DNA of 64,000 bases, from the NCBI RefSeq assembly GCF_003347665.1, contig NZ_QDGA01000020.1, positions 28,780 to 92,779 on the forward strand. Direction: 5' to 3'. The notes under the pieces were generated by a model, which was given only the letters and a program-made list of their open reading frames with translations, ran no database searches and had not been told where the DNA came from. Both the position numbers and the translations under genes were made by a program. This document shows, one piece after another, positions 8,156 to 16,980 of this stretch (within the stretch, counting starts at the first letter, position 1; every line of letters starts with the position of its first letter). The DNA is from Microvirga calopogonii (lineage in GTDB: Bacteria > Pseudomonadota > Alphaproteobacteria > Rhizobiales > Beijerinckiaceae).

Positions 8156-9202
8156 TTGACCGATTCCCGCCGCCTGCTCAGCCCTGAAAAGCGTGAGGAC
8201 GATGTCGATGCGTCGATCCGGCCGCTCTCGCTCGACGATTTCACGGGCCAGAAGGCCGCGCGGGCCAACCTCCAGGTCTTCATCGATGCCGCGAAGGCGC
8301 GCGGCGACGCCCTCGATCACGTGCTCTTCGTCGGGCCTCCGGGGCTAGGCAAGACCACCCTGGCGCAGATCGTTGCCCGCGAGCTCGGGGTCAATTTCCG
8401 CTCGACCTCCGGCCCGGTGATCGCGAAGGCGGGCGATCTGGCGGCGCAGCTTACGAACCTCGAAGAGCGTGATGTGCTCTTCATCGACGAAATCCACCGC
8501 CTCAACCCGGCGGTCGAGGAAATCCTCTACCCGGCCATGGAGGATTACCAGCTCGACCTCATCATCGGCGAGGGCCCGGCCGCCCGCTCGGTGAAGATCG
8601 AGCTGCCGAAATTCACGCTCGTCGGCGCCACCACCCGCGCGGGCCTGCTCACCACGCCGTTGCGCGACCGTTTCGGCATCCCGATCCGGCTCGAATTCTA
8701 CACCGTCGACGAGCTGGAGTTGATCGTGCGGCGTGGCGCCCGGGTGCTGGGCCTCGGCATGAGCGAGGAGGGGGCGAACGAGATCGCCCGCCGCTCGCGC
8801 GGCACGCCCCGCATCGCCGGGCGCCTGCTGCGCCGGGTGCGCGACTTTGCCATCGTCGAGGGCGTCCAGACCGTGTCGCGTGACCTCGCCGACAAGTCCC
8901 TGCGCCTCCTCGACGTGGACCCCATCGGCCTCGACCTCATGGACCGCAAATACCTGACCATGATCGCCAATTCCTTCGGCGGCGGCCCGGTCGGCATCGA
9001 GACCATCGCGGCGGCCCTTTCCGAGCCCCGCGACGCCATCGAGGACATCATCGAGCCCTATCTCATCCAGAAGGGCTTCGTGCAGCGCACCCCGCGCGGC
9101 CGCATCCTCACGCCCCACGCCTTCAAGCATCTCGGCATCCCTGAGCCGACCCGCGAGACCTCGGCGCAGTTCGGGCTGTTCAACGGGGACGGGGATGAGT
9201 GA
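8156..9202 (+). CDS. ruvB: Holliday junction branch migration ATPase RuvB
   Basis: RuvB is the hexameric AAA+ motor that drives branch migration. Visible motifs are Walker A ([12 protein letters not shown]), Walker B ([11 protein letters not shown]), sensor 1 ([20 protein letters not shown]), the arginine finger region ([20 protein letters not shown]) and the C-terminal winged helix ([19 protein letters not shown]). No ATG or GTG fits, so TTG 8156 is the only reasonable start. A nine-codon frame (ATG 8130) ends in a TGA overlapping this TTG, which could couple or restrain initiation. The product has 348 residues. Confidence 0.95.
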   Translation: MTDSRRLLSPEKREDDVDASIRPLSLDDFTGQKAARANLQVFIDAAKARGDALDHVLFVGPPGLGKTTLAQIVARELGVNFRSTSGPVIAKAGDLAAQLTNLEERDVLFIDEIHRLNPAVEEILYPAMEDYQLDLIIGEGPAARSVKIELPKFTLVGATTRAGLLTTPLRDRFGIPIRLEFYTVDELELIVRRGARVLGLGMSEEGANEIARRSRGTPRIAGRLLRRVRDFAIVEGVQTVSRDLADKSLRLLDVDPIGLDLMDRKYLTMIANSFGGGPVGIETIAAALSEPRDAIEDIIEPYLIQKGFVQRTPRGRILTPHAFKHLGIPEPTRETSAQFGLFNGDGDE

Positions 9203-9216
9203 GAAGCGCGACCAGG

Positions 9217-9327
9217 CTCCCTCCCCCCTTGTGGGGGAGGGTAGGGAGGGGGGTGTTGGCGCCAACCTCTCGGAGCGAAGCGCCAGTACCCCCCTCTCCA
9301 GCTCTCCCCCACAAGGGGGGAGAGGGC
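9217..9327. repeat. Palindromic repeat, family D, copy 2
   Basis: Ends read CTCCCCCCTTGTGGGGGAG and CTCCCCCACAAGGGGGGAG, near-perfect complements. Inner arms are GGAGGGGGGTGTTGGCGCC against a CCCCCCTCTCC stretch. It lies between ruvB and ybgC and is in frame with ybgC, adding a spurious-looking N-terminus. Confidence 0.85.
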
Positions 9328-9353
9328 CAGTCGGCTCTCACCTCTCCGGCTTC

Positions 9354-9761
9354 ATGCAGGACGGCGCGCATATCCTCCCCATCCGCGTCTATTACGAGGA
9401 CACGGATTTCTCGGCCCGCGTCTATCACGCGAGCTATCTCCGGTTCATGGAGCGCGGACGTACGGAGCTTCTGCGGGCCGTCGAGGTGGCGCAGTCGGAT
9501 CTCCACGCGGATATGGGCGGGCTCGCCTTCGTGGTCCGCAAGATGGCCATCGACTTCCTCGGCGGCGCCGTCATGGACGATGTGCTCACCATCGTGACCC
9601 GCCCGAAGGAGATGCGCGGTGCGTCCATGACGCTCTCCCAGGAGGTGCGCCGGGGCGACGAGGTGCTCGTGAAGGCCGACGTCATGGTCGCGGCCGTCCG
9701 GGGAGGGCGGGCCGTGCGGATCCCGGACGAGCTGCGGGCGGCGCTGAGCGTCGATTCCTAG
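9354..9761 (+). CDS. ybgC: YbgC-type acyl-CoA thioesterase of the Tol-Pal cluster
   Basis: Hot-dog fold thioesterase encoded with the Tol-Pal genes in most proteobacteria; it acts on acyl-CoA or acyl carriers. The family signature with the catalytic Asp, YYEDTDFSARVYHASY, follows directly after the chosen start, and the core continues RFMERGRTELLR. The reading frame is open upstream to ATG 9195, overlapping the ruvB stop, but those 53 extra codons are almost wholly repeat D (SPLVGEG... PPQGGRG), so ATG 9354 is preferred. If the longer start is used, the repeat is translated. Confidence 0.88.
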   Translation: MQDGAHILPIRVYYEDTDFSARVYHASYLRFMERGRTELLRAVEVAQSDLHADMGGLAFVVRKMAIDFLGGAVMDDVLTIVTRPKEMRGASMTLSQEVRRGDEVLVKADVMVAAVRGGRAVRIPDELRAALSVDS

Positions 9762-10062
9762 GATCGCCTTGCCCCATGGTCAGGGCGCACGGAAGCCCTG
9801 CCTCAAGTGCATATCAGCCGGAATTTCCATATCAATTTCAGGTCATTCGCCTCTGCGCGGCCGCAGTTAAACCAGACCTTAACCTTACCCTGTGCCTAAC
9901 AGGTAACGGTCTGGAGCGATCCCGAGTCTTGATACCCGGTGCCCTTATTTTCGACAGATTCAGGGGCGAACGAGCAGTAATACAAGAACAGATTTTCCTA
10001 GACCATTCTGCGGTGGGCCCTGGAGTTCTTTCAGGGCTGCTCGAAGAGCGAGGACGAGACTT
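9762..10062 (+). other. 301-bp gap before tolQ, no gene seen
   Basis: An AT-richer stretch without a plausible reading frame. It must hold the leader, and perhaps the promoter, of tolQRAB. TTAA-N8-TTAA at about 9868-9885 resembles a CtrA box but has one base too many between the halves. I see no clear sigma-70 promoter or terminator here. GAGGACGAG near the end supplies the tolQ ribosome site. Confidence 0.5.
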
Positions 10063-10806
10063 ATGAACCCGGCTGATGTGGCCCAGGCCGTCCCTGTGGC
10101 CCACGAACTGTCCTTCTTCGGCCTGTTCTGGCAGGCTCATTTCATCGTCAAGCTCGTGATGCTGGGCCTGCTCACGGCCTCGGTCTGGTGCTGGGCCATC
10201 ATCATCGACAAGACCCTGCTGTACTCCCGCTCCAAGCGCGCCATGGACCGGTTCGAGGATGTGTTCTGGTCCGGCCAGTCGCTCGAGGAGCTGTACCGCT
10301 CCCTCCAGAGCCGGCCGGCCACGGGCCTGGCTGCCGTGTTCGTCGCCGCCATGCGCGAGTGGAAGCGTTCCTTCGAGGGCTCCGGCCGTTCGTTCCAGAG
10401 CCTGCCCCAGCGCATCGACAAGGTGCTCGACGTCACGATCCAGCGCGAGGTGGAGCGGCTCAATTCCCGCCTGACGGTGCTGGCCTCCATCGGCTCGGCC
10501 GGCCCCTATATCGGCCTCTTCGGCACGGTCGTGGGCATCATGAACTCCTTCACGTCCATCGCGGCGTCCAAGAACACGAGCCTCGCGGTCGTGGCGCCCG
10601 GCATCGCGGAAGCGCTCTTCGCCACCGCCATCGGCCTGTTCGCGGCCATTCCGGCGGTGCTCGCCTACAACAAGCTGCAGTCCGAGGTCGGCAAGCTCCA
10701 GACCCGGTTGGAGGGCTTCGCCGACGAATTCTCGGCCATCCTGTCGCGCCAGATCGACGAGCGCATCGGCGGCCATGCGGGGCATCACCCCGCCAACGCC
10801 GCGTAA
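10063..10806 (+). CDS. tolQ: Tol-Pal system proton channel subunit TolQ
   Basis: TolQ forms, with TolR, the inner-membrane proton-driven motor that energises TolA during outer-membrane constriction. The 247-residue product has the three expected membrane helices: one near residues 24-46 after the periplasmic N-terminus, and two after residue 140 (SIGSAGPYIGLFGTVVGIMNSF; GIAEALFATAIGLFAAIPAVLAYN). It is 12 bases upstream of tolR. It starts tolQRAB, though ybgC is set off by 301 bp. Confidence 0.95.
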   Translation: MNPADVAQAVPVAHELSFFGLFWQAHFIVKLVMLGLLTASVWCWAIIIDKTLLYSRSKRAMDRFEDVFWSGQSLEELYRSLQSRPATGLAAVFVAAMREWKRSFEGSGRSFQSLPQRIDKVLDVTIQREVERLNSRLTVLASIGSAGPYIGLFGTVVGIMNSFTSIAASKNTSLAVVAPGIAEALFATAIGLFAAIPAVLAYNKLQSEVGKLQTRLEGFADEFSAILSRQIDERIGGHAGHHPANAA

Positions 10807-10818
10807 GGGAGACCGGGC

Positions 10819-11262
10819 ATGGCCATGATGGCAGGATCGGCGGGCGGCGGACGGCGGCGCAGGCGCGGCCGGACTCCGGGCGCGATCAACGAGATCAACA
10901 TGACGCCGTTCATCGACGTCATGCTGGTGCTGCTCATCATCTTCATGGTGGCGGCGCCCATGATGACCGCAGGCGTGCCGCTCGACCTGCCGCAGACCAA
11001 GGCCGCGCCGCTGAATTCCGACGCGACGCCCGTGACGCTCTCCATCAAGTCGACCGGCCAGGTGTTCCTGGGCGAGACCGAGCTGGTGGACGAGGCCATC
11101 GTCGGCAAGCTCGCGGAGGTGTCGAAGTCGGGCTTCGACGAGCGCATCTTCGTGCGCGGGGACAGACGAGTGGATTACGGGCGCGTCGCGCAGGTGATGT
11201 CGATCGTGACCACGGCAGGCTATAAGCGCGTCGCCCTCGTGACCGAGGTCGATCAGCGCTGA
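10819..11262 (+). CDS. tolR: Tol-Pal system protein TolR
   Basis: TolR is the ExbD-like partner of TolQ. A basic Gly/Arg-rich N-terminus ([11 protein letters not shown]) precedes INEINMTPFIDVMLVLLIIFMV, the conserved segment whose Asp carries protons through the single membrane helix. The rest is the periplasmic domain that binds peptidoglycan. The length of 147 residues is normal. It lies 12 bases after tolQ and 29 before tolA. Confidence 0.95.
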   Translation: MAMMAGSAGGGRRRRRGRTPGAINEINMTPFIDVMLVLLIIFMVAAPMMTAGVPLDLPQTKAAPLNSDATPVTLSIKSTGQVFLGETELVDEAIVGKLAEVSKSGFDERIFVRGDRRVDYGRVAQVMSIVTTAGYKRVALVTEVDQR

Positions 11263-11291
11263 GCGGGATTGAGGACAAGGGGCAAACACAC

Positions 11292-12410
11292 GTGGCGTTG
11301 AAGCTGAAATTCAACACCTCCGAGCCGGGCCTTTGGGTCTCGGGCGTCACGCATGCGTCGCTGTTGGCCGCCGCCCTGATCGGCCTGTCGGTCGGCTCCG
11401 AGTTCCCCCCCGCCGAGGAAGGCATCCCGGTCGAGATCATCACCGACAACCAGCTCTCGCAGATCACCAAGGGTGAGACGAACGCCAAGGCTCCGCAGCC
11501 GAAGCCCCGCGCCGAGCGCGTGGCCGACAAGACCGAGCTGAAGGATCCGGGCGAGGACAAGCGCGATGCGCCGGCGCCGCCCAAGCGGCCGGCCGAGATG
11601 AAGGTCGCCGAGAAGGAAGAGCCGGTCGCCGCTCAGCCTCCGCCGCCCGCGCCGCCCACCCGCTCGCAGGAAGAAAAGGCCGCCCAGGCCAAGGCCGAGG
11701 AAGAAAAGAAGCTGCAGGAAAAGGCGGAAGCCGAGGCCATCGAAAAGGCGAAGGCCGCCGAGCAGGCCAAGATCGAGGCCAAGGCGAAGGCGGAAGCGGA
11801 GGCGAAAGCCAAGGCTGAAGCGGAAGCCAAGAAGGTCGCCGAGGCGAAAGCCAAAGCGAAGGCCGAAGCCGAAGCCAAGGCGAAAGCCGAGGCCGAGAAG
11901 AAGCTCGCGGAAGCCAAGGCCAAGGAAGAAGCCGAGGCCAAGGCGCGCAAGGAGGCCCAGCTCGCCAAGAAGCTCGACATGGGCGACCTGAAGCAGTTCC
12001 TCGACAGCAAGGAAAAACACCAGTCCACCGGCGCGACCGGGGCGGAGGTCCAGAAGACGGCCGCGCTCGGCACCGCGACGGGATCGTCCGCGAAGCTCAG
12101 CCCAAGCCTGCGCGATGCGCTCATCGGGATCCTGGTCTCACAGATCGAGCGCTGCTACAGCGCGCCGATTTCCGCATCGGGCGGTCAGGTGACCGCACCC
12201 ATTCTCGATATCCGCCTGAACCAGGACGGATCGCTCAGCACCGAGCCCCGGATCCTCCAGGCGGGGAGCAGCGCGACCGACCGCGCGGTCGCCGATGCGG
12301 CCGTTCGGGCCATTCGCAAGTGCCGTCAGTTCGAGATCCCGGCGAAATTCGTCCCGTATTACGCGGATTGGAAAGTCTTGAACGTCCAGTTCGATCCTCC
12401 TCTCTCTTAA
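11292..12410 (+). CDS. tolA: Tol-Pal system envelope-spanning protein TolA
   Basis: TolA links the inner-membrane motor to Pal and TolB at the outer membrane. Layout: membrane anchor near residues 15-38; a Pro/Lys-rich stretch (residues 60-125); a long Lys/Ala/Glu helix of about 115 residues in repeated KAEAEAKA units; and a C-terminal domain from about residue 265 (LRDALIGILVSQIERCYSAP) with a Cys pair as in domain III. GTG start at 11292. The Lys/Ala/Glu repeats are codon-level near-repeats and could vary in length between strains. Confidence 0.93.
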   Translation: MALKLKFNTSEPGLWVSGVTHASLLAAALIGLSVGSEFPPAEEGIPVEIITDNQLSQITKGETNAKAPQPKPRAERVADKTELKDPGEDKRDAPAPPKRPAEMKVAEKEEPVAAQPPPPAPPTRSQEEKAAQAKAEEEKKLQEKAEAEAIEKAKAAEQAKIEAKAKAEAEAKAKAEAEAKKVAEAKAKAKAEAEAKAKAEAEKKLAEAKAKEEAEAKARKEAQLAKKLDMGDLKQFLDSKEKHQSTGATGAEVQKTAALGTATGSSAKLSPSLRDALIGILVSQIERCYSAPISASGGQVTAPILDIRLNQDGSLSTEPRILQAGSSATDRAVADAAVRAIRKCRQFEIPAKFVPYYADWKVLNVQFDPPLS

Positions 12411-12437
12411 AGCCCTCCAAGCTTGAGACAGCATCCC

Positions 12438-13772
12438 ATGATCACTCGCTTCGTTTCTCGTCTTCTTGTCGTGCTCGCCGTCGTCGTGCCCATGGCGGCG
12501 CTCGCGCCGTCCGCACAGGCGCAGCTCTCGTTCCGCGTCGGGCCGGGCGGGCAGTTCCAGCCCATGCCCATCGCCGTTGCCGATTTCTCCGGCGAGGGCG
12601 ATCTCGGTCAGCGGGTCTCCGGCATCATCACGAGCAACCTGCAGCGCTCGGGCTATTTCGCGCCGCTCGACAAGTCGCGTTTCCCGGAGCGTCCGTCCTT
12701 CGACGCCGCCCCGCGTTTCGACGCCTGGAAGATGGCGGGCGCGCAGGCTCTCGTGACCGGCCGCGTGTCGCGCGATCCCTCGGGCCGTCTTCGCGCGGAA
12801 TTCCGCCTGTGGGACATCGAATCGGGCCAGCAACTCGCCGGCCAGCAATACGTGACCGACGCCAATTTCTGGCGCCGCGTCGGCCACATCATTTCGGACG
12901 CGGTCTACACCAAGGTGACGGGCTTCGGCGGCTTCTTCGACACGCGCATCGTGTTCGTCGATGAATCGGGCCCGAAGGAGAACCGCCGCAAGCGGCTCGC
13001 GATCATGGACCAGGACGGCGCGAACGTGCGCTACCTGACTCAGGGCGACACGTCCGTGGTGACGCCGCGCTATTCGCCGGCCACGCAGGACATCACCTAT
13101 TCGGCCCAGGTCGAGGGCCAGCAGCCGCGCGTCCAGGTGATCAACCTGGAGACCGGCACCCGCCAGGTACTCGGCAACTTCCCCGACATGGCCTCCTCGC
13201 CCCGCTTCGCGCCGGACGGACAGCGCATCGTCCTGAGCCTGCAGCAGGGCGGCAATGCCAACATCTTCATGATGGACCTGGGCTCGCGCGCCACCACGCG
13301 CCTGACCTCGACCGCCGCCATCGACACCTCGCCGTCCTTCTCGCCGGACGGCAGCCAGATCGTGTTCGAGAGCGACCGCGGCGGCAAGCAGCAGATCTAC
13401 GCCATGAACGCGGACGGCTCGAACCAGCGCCGCATCTCCTTCGGCGACGGTTCCTATTCGCAGCCGGCTTGGTCGCCGCGCGGTGACTACATCGCCTTCA
13501 CGAAGCAGCGCGCGGGCGGCTTCGCCATCGGCATCATGAAGCCGGACGGCTCGGGCGAGCGCATCCTGACGGAAGGCTTCCACAACGAGAGCCCGACCTG
13601 GGCGCCGAACGGCCAGTACATCCTGTTCTTCCGCGATCCGGGCGGACAGGCCGGCGGCAAGCTCTACATGGTCGACATCACCGGCCGCGTGGAGCAGCCG
13701 GTGCCGACCCCGTCCTTCGCATCCGACCCGACCTGGTCGCCGCTGCTGAGCGAAAGCCGGCAGAGCAACTGA
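12438..13772 (+). CDS. tolB: Tol-Pal system periplasmic protein TolB
   Basis: TolB is a periplasmic beta-propeller that shuttles between Pal, TolA and lipoproteins. The 444-residue product has a signal peptide ([19 protein letters not shown], cleavage likely after AQA near residue 28), a D1 domain, then propeller blades with repeated SFSPDG, ARFAPDG-like and AWSPRG motifs. ATG 12438 is preferred to an in-frame TTG 15 bases earlier. A strong terminator follows. Unlike most proteobacteria, pal is not adjacent: two opposite-strand genes lie between. Confidence 0.95.
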   Translation: MITRFVSRLLVVLAVVVPMAALAPSAQAQLSFRVGPGGQFQPMPIAVADFSGEGDLGQRVSGIITSNLQRSGYFAPLDKSRFPERPSFDAAPRFDAWKMAGAQALVTGRVSRDPSGRLRAEFRLWDIESGQQLAGQQYVTDANFWRRVGHIISDAVYTKVTGFGGFFDTRIVFVDESGPKENRRKRLAIMDQDGANVRYLTQGDTSVVTPRYSPATQDITYSAQVEGQQPRVQVINLETGTRQVLGNFPDMASSPRFAPDGQRIVLSLQQGGNANIFMMDLGSRATTRLTSTAAIDTSPSFSPDGSQIVFESDRGGKQQIYAMNADGSNQRRISFGDGSYSQPAWSPRGDYIAFTKQRAGGFAIGIMKPDGSGERILTEGFHNESPTWAPNGQYILFFRDPGGQAGGKLYMVDITGRVEQPVPTPSFASDPTWSPLLSESRQSN

Positions 13773-13781
13773 TCAGACGAG

Positions 13782-13808
13782 AAAAAGGGCCCCGAGAGGG
13801 CCCTTTTT
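13782..13808. terminator. Bidirectional rho-independent terminator, tolB / HdeD
   Basis: AAAAAGGGCCCC-GAGA-GGGCCCTTTTT: a GC-only stem with A-run before and T-run after, placed between convergent tolB and the HdeD gene, so it can serve both. Confidence 0.9.
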
Positions 13809-13813
13809 CATGC

Positions 13814-14428
13814 TCAGGCCCGCATCGACGTCGCGCCGCTGGGTTCGTCCTTGTAGCCCTTGAGCTTGAAGGCGAGCATCAGAAGGGAGATGCCGAACAC
13901 GAGCGCGTAGGCTCCCAGCCACCAGGTCAGCACCACGGCGCCGACGAGGGGCGCGACCAGCAGCGCGACGCCGAAGAGAACCGACACGATGCCGCTGAAG
14001 ATCAGCCAGCCTCGGCCATAGGCCGGGTTCAGCTTGAAGGCCGCGACGATCATCAGGACGCCGGTGATCAGCGACCACACGGCCATCAGGGTGACGAAGA
14101 ACACCACCGTCAGCCCCGGCATCATGAAGGCGATGACGCCGACCAGGATGTTCAGGATGCCTTCGAGGATCAGAAGACCCCAGCGCTGGTTGTTGGAAGC
14201 GGCCCTGACGGCGGCAACGATCCCGAACACGCCGTCGACCAGCATATAGGCGGCGAACACCCAGACCAGGGACAGGAGCGTGGCTCCGGGCATGAAGAAG
14301 GCGATGAGTGCGAAGATGATCGCGAAGACGCCCCGGAGCGCGAGCGCCCACCAGTTCTGCGCCAGAAGCCGGCTCATGGCGTGGGTGCGGTCAAGGGTAT
14401 CGAAAGGGCCGGTGGTGCCTGTAGCCAT
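13814..14428 (-). CDS. HdeD family (DUF308) membrane protein
   Basis: HdeD proteins are six-helix inner-membrane proteins linked to acid or general stress resistance in enterobacteria. The 204-residue product shows six hydrophobic segments in three repeated pairs, with DUF308-type repeats such as LRGVFAIIFALIAFFMPGATL and LEGILNILVGVIAFMMPGLTV. Its ATG follows GAGGAGGA, a strong ribosome site. A GGAAA-N17-CGTT sequence upstream resembles an EcfG stress promoter, which would suit the family. It ends at a terminator shared with tolB. Confidence 0.88.
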   Translation of the reverse strand: MATGTTGPFDTLDRTHAMSRLLAQNWWALALRGVFAIIFALIAFFMPGATLLSLVWVFAAYMLVDGVFGIVAAVRAASNNQRWGLLILEGILNILVGVIAFMMPGLTVVFFVTLMAVWSLITGVLMIVAAFKLNPAYGRGWLIFSGIVSVLFGVALLVAPLVGAVVLTWWLGAYALVFGISLLMLAFKLKGYKDEPSGATSMRA

Positions 14429-14469
14429 AGGAAGTCCTCCTCGAAAAGGGACATTCAGCCTTCAAGAGC

Positions 14470-14495
14470 AACGTCAAGCTTGACCGTTGGTTTCC
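14470..14495 (-). promoter_or_regulatory. Possible EcfG-type promoter before the HdeD gene
   Basis: On the minus strand GGAAA (14491-14495) is 17 bases from CGTT (14470-14473). The rhizobial general-stress consensus is GGAAC-N16/17-CGTT, so one base differs. Position, about 45 bases upstream of the HdeD start, and the stress-related product fit. A chance match is possible. Confidence 0.35.
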
Positions 14496-14515
14496 TTGTT
14501 CTTCTTTCGGCTCTT

Positions 14516-16027
14516 CTACTCTCCTGGCGAAGTCTCGCTCTGTCTGATCTTGGTCAGCCTGCGCCGCAGGGCAAGCTTGCGGCGCCTGAGGCGCACGCGG
14601 CGCTTGAGGCGGAAGGCGCGGATCAGGAGCGCGGCCCCGAGCCAGATGAGGCCGATGACGATCGGCGACACGATCAGGACGGGGAAGACCGTCACCAGGA
14701 CGGCGAGCGCCAGCAGCGCGCCGCCGATGATGGCGACGCTGCTGGCCTCGGTGGCCGTGAGCGAGCGCGAACCGACCGCCTTGCCGACCGTGCTCGACAG
14801 GGCGAGAGCGCCGGCCGCCAGCCTGCGGACGCCGCCTTTCTTGAAGCGATGGCCGCGGCGCGAACGCATGTTCTTGGCCTGACGGCGCCTCGACTGCCAG
14901 CCGGGAACGATCTCGGTCGCGTTGGCCAGATCCTCCAGGTACATCGCCTCCATGGCCTCGGCGAAATCGGCATCCTCGACCACCACGTCGAGTTCCCAGT
15001 TGGTCGCCCAGCTGGCGATGTTGAGATTGGTGGAACCGACCCGCGCCCAGCGGCCGTCGACCACGGCGGTCTTGGCATGGAGCATCGAGCCGTTCCATTC
15101 GAAGACCCTGATCCCGGCCTCGATCAGCGAGCGGTAGCCGGCGCGCACCACCGGCTGCAGGGCGGGGACGTCGCTCGATCCGGGAACGAGGAGGCGCACG
15201 TCCACCCCGTCGCGCGCCGCTTCGCCCAAAGCCTGCACATAGGAGGTGGTGGCGACGAAATAGGCGTCCGTGAGCCACAGGTTGCGCTGGGCCGTCGCGG
15301 CGATGAACTGGTCGACCCGGTAGGTCCGGAACATGCCGGGCTCGCCGCTGATCACACGAGCGGCCACCGAACCGGCCTGCGGGATCAGGTCGGCGTGCGG
15401 CAGCTCGGATTTCGGGATCGGCTTCATGCCGGCGAGAACCCAGCTCTCGGCAAAGGTCGCATCGAGGTCGGCAACCACCGGGCCTTCGAGAGAGAGTCCC
15501 GTGTCGCGCCACGGCTCCGCGCCGTTCTTGCCCACCCAGTTGTCGGAGATGCACAGGCCCGACACGAAGGCGATGCGCCCGTCGACGGTGATCAGCTTGC
15601 GATGGTTGCGGCGGATCCAGAACGGATCGGTCAGGCGGGGCGGATTGAAAACGCGGGCCTCGACGCCCGCCTCCCGCAGGCGCCGCCAGTAATGGGGCAA
15701 GGCGCGGAAGGAGGAGCCGAGCCAGTCGTAGAGCACGCGCACCCGCACGCCGGCGCGCGCGCGCTCCATCAGGGCTTCCGCGAACTCGCGGCCCGTGTCG
15801 TCGTCGGCGATGATGAAGTTCTCGAAATGGATGACATCCTTCGCCGATCGGATCGCCTGCAGCCAGGCGGGATAGTTTTCCCGCGAGTCCCGGAGTAGGG
15901 CGATGGCGTTGCCCTGGCGCAGGTCGCTGTCGGCGATGCGCGAGAACGCACGCTCGAGGCGCAGGTCGTCAAGGGCTTTGCGGTAGGGATGCGCATGGCT
16001 TCCGGGCTGGGTCGTCACGATGTTCAT
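14516..16027 (-). CDS. Phospholipase D / cardiolipin synthase-like protein
   Basis: Two HKD phosphodiesterase motifs are present: RNHRKLITVDG (near residue 140) and MLHAKTAVVDG followed by GSTNLNIAS (near residue 317), the arrangement of bacterial cardiolipin synthases and PLD-like phospholipid transferases. Unlike ClsA it has no N-terminal membrane anchor; instead a C-terminal tail has a hydrophobic hairpin (ALLALAVLVTVFPVLIV...) followed by a very Arg-rich stretch. 503 residues. It may remodel phospholipids at the inner membrane. It precedes the HdeD gene on the same strand, 87 bases apart. Confidence 0.85.
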   Translation of the reverse strand: MNIVTTQPGSHAHPYRKALDDLRLERAFSRIADSDLRQGNAIALLRDSRENYPAWLQAIRSAKDVIHFENFIIADDDTGREFAEALMERARAGVRVRVLYDWLGSSFRALPHYWRRLREAGVEARVFNPPRLTDPFWIRRNHRKLITVDGRIAFVSGLCISDNWVGKNGAEPWRDTGLSLEGPVVADLDATFAESWVLAGMKPIPKSELPHADLIPQAGSVAARVISGEPGMFRTYRVDQFIAATAQRNLWLTDAYFVATTSYVQALGEAARDGVDVRLLVPGSSDVPALQPVVRAGYRSLIEAGIRVFEWNGSMLHAKTAVVDGRWARVGSTNLNIASWATNWELDVVVEDADFAEAMEAMYLEDLANATEIVPGWQSRRRQAKNMRSRRGHRFKKGGVRRLAAGALALSSTVGKAVGSRSLTATEASSVAIIGGALLALAVLVTVFPVLIVSPIVIGLIWLGAALLIRAFRLKRRVRLRRRKLALRRRLTKIRQSETSPGE

Positions 16028-16296
16028 GACCTCTCAACGCTCGAAACCGGCAATCGGCAGCAGCCCAGCTTCATCCGCCTTCACCTTGATCCTGCGGACC
16101 TGACCAAAGGGTAGGAATAAACCACGCGACCCGAAACCGTTCACGGTCGGTTAACCCTAACCCCAACTTCCACAACTTGGCCATAATTCACCTTAATCCC
16201 CCGAGTCCCTTCGCGGTTGACGGAACCCTCCCTTAACCATCCTCCCGATATGAAAGACACAACGTTCGGCAAACGTATGTGTAAGGAGTATTGCCA

Positions 16297-16797
16297 ATGA
16301 TGACGCTGCGCGCCGTCAAGTTCGCCGCTGCTATCGTCCTCGCCCTCGGGGCGGCGGCGTGTTCGTCCAACAAAGATGGTATGGCCGACGGAGCCGGAGG
16401 CTTCGGCGCCGGCGGTGCCGCCACTCCGGGGAGCGCCCAGGATTTCGTCGTGAACGTGGGTGACCGCGTGTTCTTCGAGACCGATTCGACCGACCTCACC
16501 CCCACGGCCGTCGCGACCCTCGACAAGCAGGCCCAGTGGCTGCAGCGCTACCCGCAATACACCTTCATCCTCGAAGGTCATGCGGACGAGCGCGGCACCC
16601 GCGAGTACAACTACTCGCTTTCGGCCCGCCGCGCCCAGGTCGTCCGCGACTACCTGATCTCCCGCGGCATCCCGGGCAACCGCTTCCGCACCGTGTCCTA
16701 CGGCAAGGAACGTCCGGTGGCGGTCTGCAACGACATCTCCTGCTGGTCGCAGAACCGCCGCGCGGTCACCGTGCTCGGCGGCGGGGCCGGGGCATAA
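16297..16797 (+). CDS. pal: Peptidoglycan-associated lipoprotein Pal
   Basis: Pal anchors the outer membrane to peptidoglycan and is the terminal partner of Tol. The 166-residue product has a lipoprotein signal with Cys22 after LALGAAA, a Gly/Ala-rich linker, then an OmpA-like domain (FFETDSTDLTP, ILEGHADERGTREYNYSLSARRAQ, NRFRTVSYGKERP). AAGGAG (16283-16288) is spaced correctly for ATG 16297; a TTG six bases earlier is less likely. It is detached from tolB by 2.5 kb and followed by its own terminator. Confidence 0.95.
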   Translation: MMTLRAVKFAAAIVLALGAAACSSNKDGMADGAGGFGAGGAATPGSAQDFVVNVGDRVFFETDSTDLTPTAVATLDKQAQWLQRYPQYTFILEGHADERGTREYNYSLSARRAQVVRDYLISRGIPGNRFRTVSYGKERPVAVCNDISCWSQNRRAVTVLGGGAGA

Positions 16798-16808
16798 GGC
16801 CCCACCTA

Positions 16809-16921
16809 GCGCATCGTGCGGAAAAGTGGATCCGGTTTTCCGCCCGAACGATGCGCCAGCCAAGAGGAAGAGCATCGGATTCGATCCCAAAAGTGGATTC
16901 CACTTTTGGGTCCGATGCTCA
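16809..16921. repeat. Composite palindromic repeat, family B (two units)
   Basis: Left unit: GCATCGTGCGGAAAA pairs with TTTTCCG...ACGATGC around a GTGGATCC centre. Right unit: arms GAGCATCGGA/TCCGATGCTC enclose CCCAAAAGTGGA-T-TCCACTTTTGGG, a perfect 12-bp hairpin. It is open in the cpoB frame and gives that ORF a false N-terminal extension. Confidence 0.85.
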
Positions 16922-16943
16922 TTCAAGCCCTCGTGAACCCGCA

Positions 16944-16980
16944 AAGCGCCGCCACATTCTCGCCGTGGCGGCGCTTTTGT
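16944..16980 (+). terminator. Rho-independent terminator after pal
   Basis: AAGCGCCGCCAC and GTGGCGGCGCTT are perfect 12-bp arms with a 9-base loop, followed by TTTTGTG. It lies between pal and cpoB, so cpoB must rely on read-through or a promoter within about 40 bases. Confidence 0.85.

Noticed and set aside
9868..9885. CtrA binding site before tolQ (TTAA-N8-TTAA)
   Set aside because: The spacing is 8 rather than 7, and the flanks do not match well enough to list as a feature.
11660..11990. Tandem repeat array in tolA
   Set aside because: The repeated GCC/AAG/GAG pattern is coding sequence for the Lys/Ala/Glu helix of TolA, normal for the family.
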